Shown piece by piece: positions 40,039-52,411 of a stretch of 64,000 bases of DNA. The stretch is from positions 149,802 to 213,801 of the forward strand of contig WEDG01002057.1 of the NCBI GenBank assembly GCA_017591395.1. Direction: 5' to 3'. Position numbers and translations under genes: made by a program. The notes under the pieces are model-generated. The model saw nothing but the letters and a program-made list of their open reading frames with translations, searched no databases and had not been told where the DNA came from. This stretch comes from Schistocephalus solidus. Lineage: Eukaryota; Platyhelminthes; Cestoda; Diphyllobothriidea; Diphyllobothriidae. Each line of letters begins with the position of its first letter. Position 1 is the stretch's first letter.

Positions 40039-41550
40039 CTGAAAAGAGAAAAAAAAAACAAGATATCAATCAGTCCCAATTCCATCATGAAGGCGAGTAA
40101 AATGCTATCTTTTTCAAATTTTCAAATTATTCTTACGGCCCTATTAAAGAAAATGATTTCTTATGTGCTGCTCTCCTTACGTGCGACTAAAAATAGGTGC
40201 CCAGGTCTCCGAAAACCCCTGTAAGACAAAGAGTTTATGTACAAAAAACAATTGGTCATTACTAATATGCAAGGAAATTACTCGATCTATAATTCAGGCT
40301 TTACAAACTGCTGTATGTAAGTAAGGGACCATACAGAATTTCACTTAATTGTCGTAAGCATGTTATCGTTTGTTATGAAAGTCAGGAAAGTAGGTTTTTG
40401 GGGTGCTTAAGTTTCAGAAGATAATGCAGATAGACTTTTCATGATTAAGTCTTTCAAGATTGTTGTCCACGTTGATCCACTTTTCCATTTTGAATGATCA
40501 AATCTAATCATGCAAGGTGAAGTCAGTCAGGAAATTTATTTATATTTTCTACTTAGTTTAGGCTGGTGGGAAGTAGTATAGAAGCAATTTATTTTAATTT
40601 ATGGTAAATATAAGCCAAGTACAGTTTTCTGACGTGGACAGTAGCAGTTAAATTATTATTACCTTATGTTGATATGCAGTGAAGTACACAATAAGACTCA
40701 TAGATAACATGTTCAGAACAATTAGCTATATCCTAGGCATAAGCATTTTATCAAAAATCCAATTGAATTACTGTCTCCTTTTGGATTAATGCTTAAATGT
40801 TGCTGTATATCCGCTTATATTGCTGGCTCGTTATGCTGGTTCGATAATATTTACCCTGTGCGCTTGAGAATTTTTTGAATTTTCTTATAAAGTTCATGAA
40901 TGTAGTAGAGTAGACTTGACCTTTTGAGTAGTCATGTCCCTAATAAATCAAATGAGTTCTCAATTGGCTCAGGGGGAAAATATTTGATTTTGAAAAAAGA
41001 TACTCAAACAAAAAACTGTTTTTGGTTTTTCTTACAATAACGAAGTATGCACCCAGATCGCCGTTATGAAATCGATAATTTACAAAGTCCTTTTAATCTG
41101 AAATTACCGTGAGCCTATCAATATTTAACAGTTGGGTGTGCTTTCAAAAGCAAAGTAATTTTTGATTCAAAGTAATATTATAGGCAGCATATTATTCTTA
41201 TCCGGTCGATATTTCAAACGTATTCGTTAATCTATTTACAGGAATTTAGTTAAGAGCTAAGAATGATGATATGTTTAGCATACCACACTAGCGACCGACT
41301 AGGCAGAAGCTTAGATTTTTGGTTAAGGAGAGGCTCCGATTTGCTTTCAGCAAACCGTGAATGCATTTGAATTAATTTGACAGATTCTCTGTAAAAGAAA
41401 TTGAGAACAATCTTCTTTATGGTGCCCACATTCAGATGAGCAAATCTTCTAAAATTTAAAATAGCTTTTCCGGACTTTATTTCTACAAGACTGCAGTTCT
41501 TAGTTTTGAAGGTTTTGGTTGACCCATTCTGATGCCGAGCTAGTCACTTG
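40039..41550. other. Upstream of SLC13; no recognised gene
   Basis: AT-rich, with short frames only. It should include the SLC13 5' UTR exon(s) and promoter, since exon 1 begins at a splice acceptor, but no TATA box or initiator could be assigned with support. Confidence 0.4.
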
Positions 41551-42291
41551 CTAAGACTGCACGCATCTTTCCACGTCTTCCTTATCACTAAAATAATCTA
41601 CTGCCAGCTTCACAAATGGAAATATGAAATTGTTAACTAAAGCTCCTTGTATTAAACTGTACCATTTATGCTGGATCCGGCAAGTCCGATTCGTGCAACT
41701 TACTTTCAAGTTCGAAAATATTGTGTGGTAAAAACCGAAAATCTTCGAAGTTAATATCAAGCACACCACGTTCGTAGTGGTGAGTGTAGATTGTCGCTGG
41801 GCTCCAGTTTCGTCGAGAGCTCCCATTTCTGTCATAAATTTAGAAACAAATCCCTTCTCTGACTCCTTTAAAACGAAGGAGTTCTTATTTAGGTATAATT
41901 TTGCATAGAAATCCATGCCTTTAAAAGACTTTATGACACGGAAAAGCACAATTTATATTTTTGAGATAGGTTTTCTATTTTTTGAGATCACTTGATCATA
42001 TTTACTATGAGAAAAGTCTAAGGTGAAGAAACTTGACTTTACACGACTGCAGTAAGATTCGATTGCACATATTTTTAAACCTAGGATTGTGGGGAAAATA
42101 GTGGTTTGCCACAAATATATTCTCGAAATTTGGATTAATGAGTACTCAATGTCCTCGGTTTTAGCCATCGAACTATTACTGACTGAACAAATCTCGGGGA
42201 TTTCCCAAGTACGTGGGTGTTTTTGTACAATATTAGCGTAGTGGGTTACCTTGTACCAAAATTCTTGGCTTCCCGGAATAAGTAGGCCCAA
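41551..42291 (-). pseudogene. Unrecognised 740-bp minus reading frame with one stop
   Basis: Two adjacent frames (42291-41953 and 41949-41551) are in the same phase, separated by a single stop, and together span about 245 codons. That is long for such AT-rich DNA. No domain was recognised. It begins MGLLIPGSQEFWYKVTHYAN and ends YFSDKEDVERCVQS. It could be a decayed gene or repeat ORF, or chance. Confidence 0.25.
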
Positions 42292-45200
42292 AAAAAGATG
42301 GTCTAGGAAGGTGCCGGAGTGCTACACTGGGCTCCATGTCAACCAAACCTAAAGGAATTTGGGTTGGGATTTATTATTTCCTACTACAGTTGACCCTACG
42401 CTAAAGTCTAGAAACGATAAGAAGTTTCTTGTCCTAATCCCAAAATTAGTCCTGATCCTAGCCTTAAACCTAACCCTAAATATTGCCCTTAATCTAATTT
42501 ACTTGGTACTTAGCGCAAGATCATGTGCATTATGGGCAGTTTCTATTTCAATGTGTGTATGGGGGGTTGATGAACCATTATAGAAATCCCTCCCGGCCCG
42601 TATAATCGGTAAGGGGATTAGTGTAAGATAAATATTTTAAATTTATGATAGTGTCACGTGCACAGCATGAAACGATTTACTCAAGGTCCTATATCAACTT
42701 GCGTTGTTTTTTTCGTGGTAGAAAATAGAATGTACGCAAACAATTGCGAAAACATCCTGCATATCGAAGGGACATGAAGCGAACTGTGGGGTCAGGGCGA
42801 ATATCTCCTGTGGGACGCACTCAGCAGGATTAATTTTAAACTTTCTCATTCGCTCCAACTTAAGGCGAAAGTGTAGGGTTCACATGAACTGCAGTGCCAC
42901 TCGCGTATACATCAAGAATATTCGTTTAGCTGGCAGTTATTTGAGCAAAGCAGGTTTTGTAGTGTGGGCAAAGTGAACAGGCATTGACGTTAACAGGAAG
43001 AATCAAGGCTTTTTTAAATAAGTGATTGAGAAGTAACTGCCCGGATGAACAAACTGATTTTTATATCCACAGCGACTGCAAACTTGTTTAATTTTGGCAT
43101 CCGCATTGTATCTTACCCCGTTCGAAAAGTTAGGCCTTCTTGATAGGCATTATAAGTTCCGTTAGATTTGGGATAATTGCACGACTGAAAAAGTGTGTTT
43201 ATCCGAGAAAATGTAAAATTTAAAAGTGTTGTCAATAGTATTTCATTTTTTGAACAAAAGAGGATTTTAAATTTTTTCTGGCGAAAATGTTTAAAATCTT
43301 GATCCATGAAGCCGTGACGGGAACTAAATAACAAAGCCCTGAAAACATTACTAACCAGAACAATAAATATTTGAATAACTGGACGTCAAATACTTCTTAT
43401 TTTGGTGTCAGATTAAAGAAAGCTGTGGTTTCGTTTCCTCATAATTTGTCATAAATATGAGGAGTAAATTCAATTTTCAACTTTCAAAAAAATGCAAGAA
43501 AACTTTCAATCCAGTTCAAAGAGAGGACGTGAAAACTGGTGCGTTGATATGGAAAGTAAAAACTCCCAATTTTACGGGGGCTAATTAATGTAAAGTTTGG
43601 TAAGCGATCAACTTAAATCAATCCGACAGCTCATTTACATCAAACGTTGAATTAAAAAGAACCTTAATAGGAGTTTAAAGGTGCCCAGAGTTGTGGAAAG
43701 GTGTGGGGTTGCGCATGAAATAAGGGAAAATCTGAGAGATTAATAACCACGCCGCTAGAACAGTGATCTATGTCTTTTTTATCTTACAAAAATCGTATTA
43801 ACCAGGCCACCGACCAGCCCTATACGTGGATGATAGCTTTTCTTAGGAAGACGACGACCTATTAAAGAGCAGACTTTCACGGTGGCCTTATCGATATGCA
43901 ATGGTAAAACAAGATTGTTTGTCCACAGGGACTTACGCCTGATAAGGCATCGCTCTCCGCGGTACACATTGCGTGAATGAAGGCACCATCGACTGTGAGC
44001 CTTAACACTACAGACCTAGGGGAGTCAAGGCTGCAAATTCAAAGTCCAAACAAACAATTCTCACTTTACGAAACATCTTGACGTCAGTTTTTTTACGCGC
44101 CAATCATCTAGGTCACTCCCAACGGTTTGTACAGTGAAAGAGAGGCTATTCTACAGTACAGAGGAGGGGCCGAATCAACAAACCATTGAGAATCCCGGCG
44201 CTACGTTTTGAGTACAGTGTTTATGTTCAAGTGCTGCTCACTGTTTCGTAATAGTAAATAAAAATTTAACCGATGCCTGGATGGTGATCAGAGATCAGGT
44301 CTACTTGCAGGACAGACAAGAGGTTTCCAGGTCCGGTCCACGACATTTGCAGACAGTCGCGCGAGGAGAGTTACCGGCACTAATCAAATCAAGCGTAAGC
44401 TTGAAAAGCGAAATAAAAAGGGCCACATTTCATTCCCACGTTTTATTACAGAAATATGCCTTTACCATCAAATTCCTTACTGAACATGGTAGAACGAATA
44501 GGGGGCCTCGGACTGACACCTCTTTTGATTAAATGGCGACTGAAATTAAAGAACCACAATTAAATTGGCTCGGTGTTATTTCAAAAAGTGCCAAACTTAT
44601 CTGTGTCGCAGGCTGAGTTTTGGTTTTCTTCCAATGCAAAACACCACCCTGCATAGTGGCGTGGAAGTCACATTCGGAGAAAATGAGTAATATGAAGTAG
44701 GTAGTTACCAGAACGCATGATGACTACTGCAGTCCACTCTACAGTTTATTCGGTGAAAGTGAACACACCACTTAAGAACGGGGAAGCTTAGCGCAGGTGC
44801 GTTTGACTCCAAACTATCACTGAGTACTATGCTGACTATGTTACACATACAATGTGTCAATAGATAGGAAGAGGTTTGGGTATGGCAAAAGGGTGTCTAC
44901 TTCCAAGGTTTTGACCTCGAACCCTGAGTAACATCAAATTGCACATGTGAAAATATTGTGACACGAATGATAGGAAGCCTTGTGTTGACTTTCAGGGGTA
45001 TTTATTGCCAGGATTTAACTTTAACCCTAGTCCTCACCCTCCAGCTAGCCCGCCAAATCTTCCTAAGAGTAACAGTCTTGGAAGTTAGCGCAAGGCTGCT
45101 GCTACTCCGGAGGACAATTATTCTCGGTCTTAGAAAGACGTTCACAAAGAGGATCAATTCAGAGCACGACACCATCACAGCACCTATGCAATCTTTTACG

Positions 45201-45430
45201 ATTTCCGGAAGGGGTGAAGCAGTAATAGGCAAAAGTGATCGATAAGCTGCCTAGCAGATGGGGTTCGGAGCACCTGTTATAGCTATGAACCAAACATTAA
45301 GACGGGCACAGCAGGAGACAACACCTCACCTCGGCATTTACACATGTTAAGGCTGCGGCAACATCGTGATCCAGGAAATGAAAATCATTGTGTTTCTTCC
45401 ATCCAGAGGTTGGAGTAGCTGACCATCATA
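42292..45430. other. No recognised gene; two CCTAA-rich tracts
   Basis: CCTAA-rich tracts at 42.42-42.50 and 45.01-45.05 kb, apparently within copies of the same dispersed repeat as at 33 and 39 kb. Otherwise short frames only. Confidence 0.5.
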
Positions 45431-45439
45431 AATTTTGCA

Positions 45440-45652
45440 AAAGATATGAAGTACGAGAAAAATGCTGATCACTGGCTTCAACTGCCTACTCAGCAGACGA
45501 TTTGGATCGTCCAAAATACGAGAAAAACGCTGACGATTTGGATTGATTTGGATCGTCCAAAGTACGAGAAAAGTACGAGAAAAACGCTGATTACTGGCTT
45601 TAACTGCCTACTCAGGAAACGATTTGGATCGTCCAAAAATCGACGAGAGGTC
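45440..45652 (+). repeat. Short tandem repeat with an internal deletion
   Basis: A unit of about 70 bp (gtacgagaaaaa-gctgat-actggctt-aactgcctactcag, then cgatttggatcgtccaaaa) appears in full twice, with a shortened copy between lacking the middle block. 'gatcgtccaaa' occurs three times. Confidence 0.85.
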
Positions 45653-46159
45653 TAAGTGGTTCAGCCTTCAAGTAAAACTAGATGCGTTTAGACAAATGTG
45701 GTGTTTATCGAATCAGGATGGGCAAATTTCGTGCAGTGCAGGTCATTCCGGGTAATAAAATTCGCACAAATGTCAACATAGTGCCGGCAAAAATTGTTAC
45801 ATTTAACTACATTTGACGGAACTTACCGGTAGCACTGAGGGTGTTAGCACAGTTCAGTGAAGCACAGCTGGTTCGAGGCACTGTGATCAGATCTGCTAAG
45901 CAATCAGCCGATTGCTTCTGATGCCAAGTTGAGTCAATGAGCTTTAGATTTATTCTTTCACAGTATGGCAACGGGAATTCGGTTTATTTTAATTAGGGTA
46001 ACGTAATCCACATTTCATTCCTTAGAATTATCCAAACGCAGGTTAATTATCCACGAATTCGAGCGTACTAGACTGTTTTTTTTATAAATGAGAAGTTTCG
46101 ACACCCATGAGATTGCATGAGAAAAGACGAAGTCTGTACGAACAGCGGGAAAATTTGTT

Positions 46160-46640
46160 TATTATTCTGAACTTTCAAACTCCTGCAGGAGTTCATCGTC
46201 AGATATGACAGCAGCAACGAACAAAGGCGACACTTATAGGGGTAAAAGCGAATCAATTATCACTAAAGCAAGTCTGGAGGTGACTGCGCATTGCTCTAAA
46301 CGCCGGCGCCAAATCAATACAGCGTTTGATGGAGTTTCCATCCGTGGACCAGAACTCAGTCAATTCTTGGCTCGTCTTGTTTCCGGCTCATGCTGAGATC
46401 GCGCATACGGTACGAAGGCGTGACAAGATTACTGATCACCCGCATCCTCCCCACGTGTCTAGCAATTTTGCCCAGGCAAAATCGCAGCACAGCATATGCA
46501 GGCGGACGATCAATGTGCTGCTTTATTGACCGTGGGCCGGAGAACCAGGACTCAGGCAGCTCATGGCTCACGCAGTTGTTAGCTCTGACAAGAATTTTGG
46601 TGAGGCTGGGTCCCACTCCTTGCACCCCATATTACCCTTT
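46160..46640 (-). mobile_element. Penelope-like element tail (minus)
   Basis: The minus frame at 46625-46356 contains ELPESWFSGPRSIKQHIDRP then PAYAVLRFCLGK, the end of a GIY-YIG domain (E-LE-W-----SIN--IDLP--Y--LR). In a second frame (about 46.39-46.26 kb) SQELTEFWSTDGNSIKRCID and LAPAFRAMRSHLQ repeat the same signature. A tail with a hammerhead-like motif follows at 46.2 kb. No RT domain is present. Confidence 0.7.
46165..46210 (-). ncRNA. Hammerhead-like ribozyme motif (copy E)
   Basis: Minus strand: CUGACGA (46202-46196), then a perfect stem-II hairpin AACUCC-UGCA-GGAGUU (46193-46178), then GAAA (46176-46173) and GUUC where CGUC is usual. Helix I pairing is weak. Stem II is preserved with a sequence unlike copies A-D, which suggests compensatory change. 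Confidence 0.5.
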
Positions 46641-46859
46641 TATGCAACTGTATCTGAAAATGTGTTCAAGAGAGAATGCGAAAAGTTCGGTTCTTATACC
46701 AGTGACCACGTCTCCTTCTCCACGACTACTTCCTGCAACTCGCCACTTCGCTCCCATTAGCCAAACTGACTCAGTTAATTGGAGAAAATAGACAATCTCT
46801 TGATTTATTCGTTTGGTACCCTGCAGCTGCGACAACAGATCGTCGTTCATCACAGAGTA

Positions 46860-47725
46860 AAGAACACATTTTTAGAAATCTGCAGCTCTGGCGAAAAGAT
46901 AACCTTTTTCTTTTGGAAAGTAAACTAATTCAACGGATATCTCCGACTCAAATAATCAACTAGCATTGAATAATGATTTGCTAATCTCAACCAGGGTTAC
47001 GTTTTTTCGCACTAGTTCAAAAATATGTTGTGTCCGCTGCCTTCAACTTTAAAATAACTAACAGATTCGCAGTTGTCTATGCAAGCAAAAAGCATGCGAA
47101 TCCCAAGAGGCCATTGAGCTATCACCAGACCAACATCCAACAGAATTTATGAAATTTCCGCAACAAAACGACTCGAACGCCGGCCATCAAGTCACCATCG
47201 CACCAAGGGTGAGCCGTTAATTGTCAAAGGTATGCGGTCGCCTAGCGACTGCATCCTATAATTAGTGCAAAGCCTGTGCATGAATTACCTTATCTAATGC
47301 TGCCTCTGATGATTAATTTAAGCATGAATCCTAAATTTCTGGCGAATAAAGTGCTTATTCTGGATAAGCATGCATTCCCAAGGATTTTCAAGTTACCTGG
47401 CGATAAACGCAGACATTCACAACACCCTCCATTTTAACTACCAGCAGGTTATTAAACCAAATTTTAGTGCCCTTGCTATGTGATCTACATCCTAACTTTA
47501 ATCTAAGAGGAAATAATGGGTATTTTTTTTTACTGTGCATAGCATACGGGACCAATACTTGTATTTCTCCTCGCACCCAGTGGATTTCTGTTGACTCCTC
47601 GAGCTGGTTGCCATGCCAATCCAGTCTCTAGGTGATGAATTTTAAGATACGGAGGACAAAAGACCAGACGTGGAGAGTTTGTGTGCTCTCCTGATTAAGC
47701 CTTCGGGTAAACGACCCTAAATATT
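46860..47725. other. No recognised gene
   Basis: Short frames only. No RNA gene or mobile element recognised. Confidence 0.4.
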
Positions 47726-47732
47726 CTGAACT

Positions 47733-47873
47733 AGTGATAGCTGTGCGAGAATAGAACTTGAAATCGATCTAGTTTCACTTTTACCTAGCCAGGCGGGTAT
47801 GTGGTCACGTAACTTCTAGGTTACTTTGAAACGAGTTTGATTTCGAGTTCTATTCTCGCATAGCTATTTGATA
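47733..47873. repeat. Imperfect inverted repeat (hairpin-forming)
   Basis: The left arm gatagctgtgcgagaataga... (47.735-47.778 kb) and right arm ...tctattctcgcatagctat (47.828-47.872 kb) are complementary over about 42 bp with a few mismatches. A spacer of about 50 bp separates them. Confidence 0.8.
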
Positions 47874-47899
47874 TCAGGTCGATCCCAACGAGGCATTTC

Positions 47900-50860
47900 G
47901 GGTTCTCTACCGGACTCTAGACAACTTCTCTAAGGAATAAAACCACCGGGTGCTAACAACAGCCGATGTAGTGGCTATACGGCTAGCGAATCCAGCGTTG
48001 TGCTCTAAGAAGACGATAAGACAGACACTCGCTCTTCCATGGCCGATGCCGACTTCGGGTGATGATCAAATCTTGTCCCAACCCCCCGGATGACAGTTGT
48101 TCAGTGTGTGTACTTGACAGTGTTGTTCCCTCCCCGTACTCAACCTACGAGCACCAATCACAGCATACGCTGATTGCCCACCTTTCCAACCCCACTGACT
48201 TCCAGATGCCGAACTCGCCATGCGGGTAGCGTGAGAACGATGACTATAATTCAGAAAACATTTATAAACCTTATCCCCTGTCGCATTTGCCTACTCGATG
48301 TAACCGTATAGGCCCGATTATGAATTATTGAAAACACGCGTTTGCCAAATTAATTTTTTAAAGTTTTACATGAGAATATTCGCAGAACATCAACTTCGGT
48401 TCATGCATTAAAGACCACTTACCCATTATATGAAGTTTTAAGTAGCAAAAACCTTTTGTGTGACATGTGTGTCGTTATCAACGTGTCTGAGTAATTGCTG
48501 GCTGCTCAAGATTCAGTTCTTCTTCAATGATGGCAACTAAAGGCCACAGGTGCGAAAACTTGACGGTGAAGATGAAAAACAGAGCGGCCAAAATGCTCGT
48601 CAAACATGCAAATGAGATGAATTTTAAGAAACGTTTGAAGGGAATTTCAGGATAGCATGTAGTGTATGCTCAGTGGACCTGACATTTGTTTAGTATTCTG
48701 TTCGGAAAAGCAAGAATCATCCCGAACGTGGAGGGGTGAATATAATTTTCTGCATGTTTAGATTCATCATTTGTCGCGGTGAGTGTTCAATTATGACTAA
48801 TATTGATTAGGCCCAAGAATATAAACATTCAGAACCTCAGATAGTGGGACATTTTGTAGAATTTCGCACTATTTACAAAGGTGCTCATATCTAAAGCTAC
48901 TATAGTTTTGAGGGTCCGCAAACACTCGAGACATTTCCCACTTTATTCTGAAATTCGCATTGATTTAAAAAAGACTGAAGTTCACTGGCATTTAGCCGAA
49001 CAATTGTTTAATGAAAATGCTGTATGACAACTAGGACAATTCAAAATGGGATTGCTGCAACAAGACGTTTAAAGGCCTGAGGTTTCAGAACCAAGTACCA
49101 GTATCCAATATCCAGATTACCACTTTGAGCCTCAAGGGTTGGGATTGGGTATGGCCATTTTTGTGTCCTTTGTCGTTGTCGGTAATTATTCTGCCGACAT
49201 TTGTCATAAGTATTACTCTATCGCAGATTCTGTCAGTTAGCAGGATGAGACAGACATTAGGTAGATCTTGCAACACTTACTCAGGGCAACCCTCTGGTAC
49301 CATGTACCTTTTTCTAAATTCATTTGTGCCCATCAACTCCCACGGCAAAACTACCCACCAAAGAATCTAACTGAATTTACTTCGCAAATTTTTGTAAACA
49401 AGCAGAGCATCCGATAAAAATGTTTAATTGATTTTTTTCGTGAATGGGACGAACCATGGCATTTGTTCACTGCCACATATGCAAAATCAGGCTTTTATCA
49501 GTTCTACTGCTTAAAAATTTGAAAACGGTTAAACACTCATAAGTATTTCACGCAATTTGCGATCAAGTCAAATTACGAAGCAAAATCCGTGAACATTTCT
49601 ATCAATCGTCAGAAGCTGATTAAAAACCTAAAAGTAGCCTGTGCCAAACTGATCAATGCTCCACTTTTTTCACTCAGGAGTTCATTCTCTAATGTATTCA
49701 TTTACCGTCGTATGCGGTTTGGTTCCCCAACCGTAAGCGGGTTAAAGAGGTGTACAGATGCTCACCGCGCCCACCAAACGGGCCGCGTGGTAGAGGCGCT
49801 GAACTAACACGAGGGCGAGATCACGGCACGGCAGGATTTATTCGCGTTGCGCTTCTATAACAAATACCGAGCATGCGGGAGGTATCTTGGCCCGCGTTGG
49901 TGTCGGCTCATGCCACGCCAGCCACATGCGCTGGACCCCGTCTCTGGTCTTCTTAACACCGGGCAGCGCAAGTCTACTATCACTTAAAACGGATCTACGC
50001 CCAATTAACCATCCTTGCATTACCATACTTTGGAACATAGGGTGGACATCATCAAAACGAACGTTTGAACAACCGGATGCTCACTTGTTAAAAGTGGCTA
50101 GAACACCCTCCACTCAATCTAATTAATTACGATTTAATACATACTACTAACGTAATTTTAGTAATGCGTTTTCTTTGCATTCACTTTGACTAGCTTATGA
50201 ATATATTGCGTGCAAATGCAGTTAATTCCAGAATTCTAGATTTTCTTAGCACTCGTTCCGCATACACTAGCGAGAACGTTCAACATGCGGAAACATTGGT
50301 AGAATCGGGATAAACCTCACGTTTTGTTTGAAACGGTACTTATGTAACAACAACAAACGCAATTACAAGTTTTGTTTCTTGGGAATTACCCCGCAAATGA
50401 GCGCTATTAGTAAAGTCATTGTGGAGTAAATGCAAATTGAATTTCAAAGGATTGTTGAATTGTGTGGTTATCACGACTCATTAATGGCATAACACTTTCA
50501 TGCCTTCTGAAGTAAACCGAATAAGTTGGGCTTGAATGGACGCGACTGCAGCTGAAGTCGACTACGCATTCTAGATGTAATGGGTAGAGTAGGAGAAGGA
50601 TAAGGAGGCATAAACAAGACAATTTCGCTCTAAGACTGCTCTTGTATGAGCAAGGTACTATAATTCAGCACTTGTTCCAAGAAACTATTTAGATTAAAAG
50701 TGCTCTACATTAAATCGGGTCATAACTTTGTTATATTACTGCACGTAAATAAATATTCGATGCACTGCGAATGGGAATTCACCCGCGCAATTGCTTAGAA
50801 TACGGTATACAGATGCTTTAATTTGCCATGGAAGTGGACGTGAGAAATTAGCAGTATAGG
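47900..50860. other. No recognised gene
   Basis: Mixed-composition sequence with short frames. A GC-richer patch at 49.73-50.0 kb has overlapping frames on both strands and may be a repeat, but matches nothing else in the window that I could see. Confidence 0.4.
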
Positions 50861-50864
50861 CAAA

Positions 50865-51130
50865 AAGAAATTATCGACAAAGACAAACGAAAACAGAATG
50901 GCCATTTCTGGCTTTTTAGCCATCATCAGCTAGCCGCATTCAACCTCGGTTGCTATAGCACCTGATGCTCAATTCCATGATCTCTTGATTAGAAGTTCAA
51001 TTTCCTATCCATCTAGTCACGGGTTCTTTATCATGTCGGTTGTGATCGGGTATATGAACAGTGTTAGTGGGGCGCTCACCGATCGCATTGCAGACCACAC
51101 TCTTCGCCTTGTGCCTTGAGTCTAAATGGT
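50865..51130 (-). repeat. Degenerate SINE (minus) next to a plus fragment
   Basis: gaatggccatttctggcttt and agccatcatcagc are the complement of the SINE body. A plus-orientation piece (ggtcattccagtctcc) begins at 51.13 kb. It has strongly diverged. Confidence 0.6.
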
Positions 51131-51449
51131 CATTCCAGTCTCCATCGTGTCTTTCGGTAATGTCCTTTTGTCTATAACGCCCTGGCTGCTTAGCGGGCTG
51201 CTGGTGGGGCAGGAAATTCAGCTCCTAGGCAGAACTGGGTGAGTTTTTCCGTAAGGCAATCGGTGTTCACCCATTACCACCTCGCAGTACGTCACGCACA
51301 TTGTAGTTAAAAACGAACCAGAGACCTTCCTAAAAAGACTGGAGTGGCGCAAGTGTTCAGAGCGATAGAGCTCTGGTACAAAGCTCAAGGACAAAACAAA
51401 AATACATGTACTTCTTGTTTGCCATCTGGCCCTATCTCTGGATGCCACT

Positions 51450-52095
51450 TCTACTCAACTTTAAGGTTCTTGAGCACAACTCACAAAGCATGAGCATATG
51501 TGTCAAATATTCGAGCCCGAATCGTGATTATCGGCTAAACCCGGCAGACTGGCTGATGTGCACTGCTTAACTTGAAACAAAAGTAGATATGCGTGCATAA
51601 TCTAGGACTTACAGGTATTTTTCACATAAAAGTAAAAGTCCTTAGCATTTTTTCGTAACTAGGAGACGCAACTGCAGCCAAATTCCAGAATTCAGACATC
51701 CGCTCTCACAAAAAGCCGCTGCAACATTATTGACCTAGTTCTGGGTAATAGCCAACCCTCATCAAACCACGTGCATTCTTTACAAAGGCTAATACCTATT
51801 CCCATAGAATCCAGTAAATCGTTGTCGGTGCGACGGGCGTGTCGTCATGCCGAAGTAGTCAGCATAAAATTTAAACTGTGAATAAGTGGTAAACAGCACT
51901 ACCGATAAATCACGGTAATGACTCCTACACCTGCCTGAGGAAGATCTCCAGATAACCTGGAGCTTTGCAAATAAGCATAAGCTTTGAAGGTTAGATATAT
52001 AGATTTCCCATTGGATACCCCAGTTTGTGCTGATGGACGGAAGCTTCGAGACTGTTGTTAAGAGGACTGACTGTATTGCTGTACTCCTCTCCACT
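51450..52095. other. No recognised gene; upstream of the RTE LINE
   Basis: Short frames only, the longest an unrecognised 110-codon minus frame at 52121-51789. Confidence 0.35.
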
Positions 52096-52119
52096 GATTG
52101 AACAGTTAGGTACTTCACC

Positions 52120-52325
52120 AACTCAAAATTTCACAATTTGCAAAACTACGATCTTGGAACGGCCTCCAGTGAAGGTTAGCTGCGAAATAAGCAGACTCTT
52201 GGGTCTGGCGAAGAAGCAGTCGCGTACCAGCAGCAACAGTGCTACCAGGGCGTGGAGGGGCTGAGGTCCGGCACGCCAAAAGGCCCCAAAGCCCGATGAG
52301 GGCACTGTGACATGGTGAGTGTGAA
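52120..52325 (+). repeat. RTE 5' region, copy 1
   Basis: ccagtgaaggttagctgcga, aagcagtcgcg and cccgatgagggcac recur at 63.86-64.0 kb in the same order and strand at about 80% identity. The block directly precedes the RTE endonuclease frame, so it is probably the element's 5' UTR. Confidence 0.75.
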
Positions 52326-52411
52326 CCGCCATTAAATAAGTTCGATCGCCCCCGCTGCCTTGTGGGTAGGCTCTTAAGTCAAAGCGCTAGAGGAGACGAA
52401 AACCCGAGCGA

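Noticed and set aside
46390..46791. 133-codon plus frame
   Set aside because: It runs antisense to recognisable Penelope-type C-terminal sequence on the minus strand, so it is a shadow.
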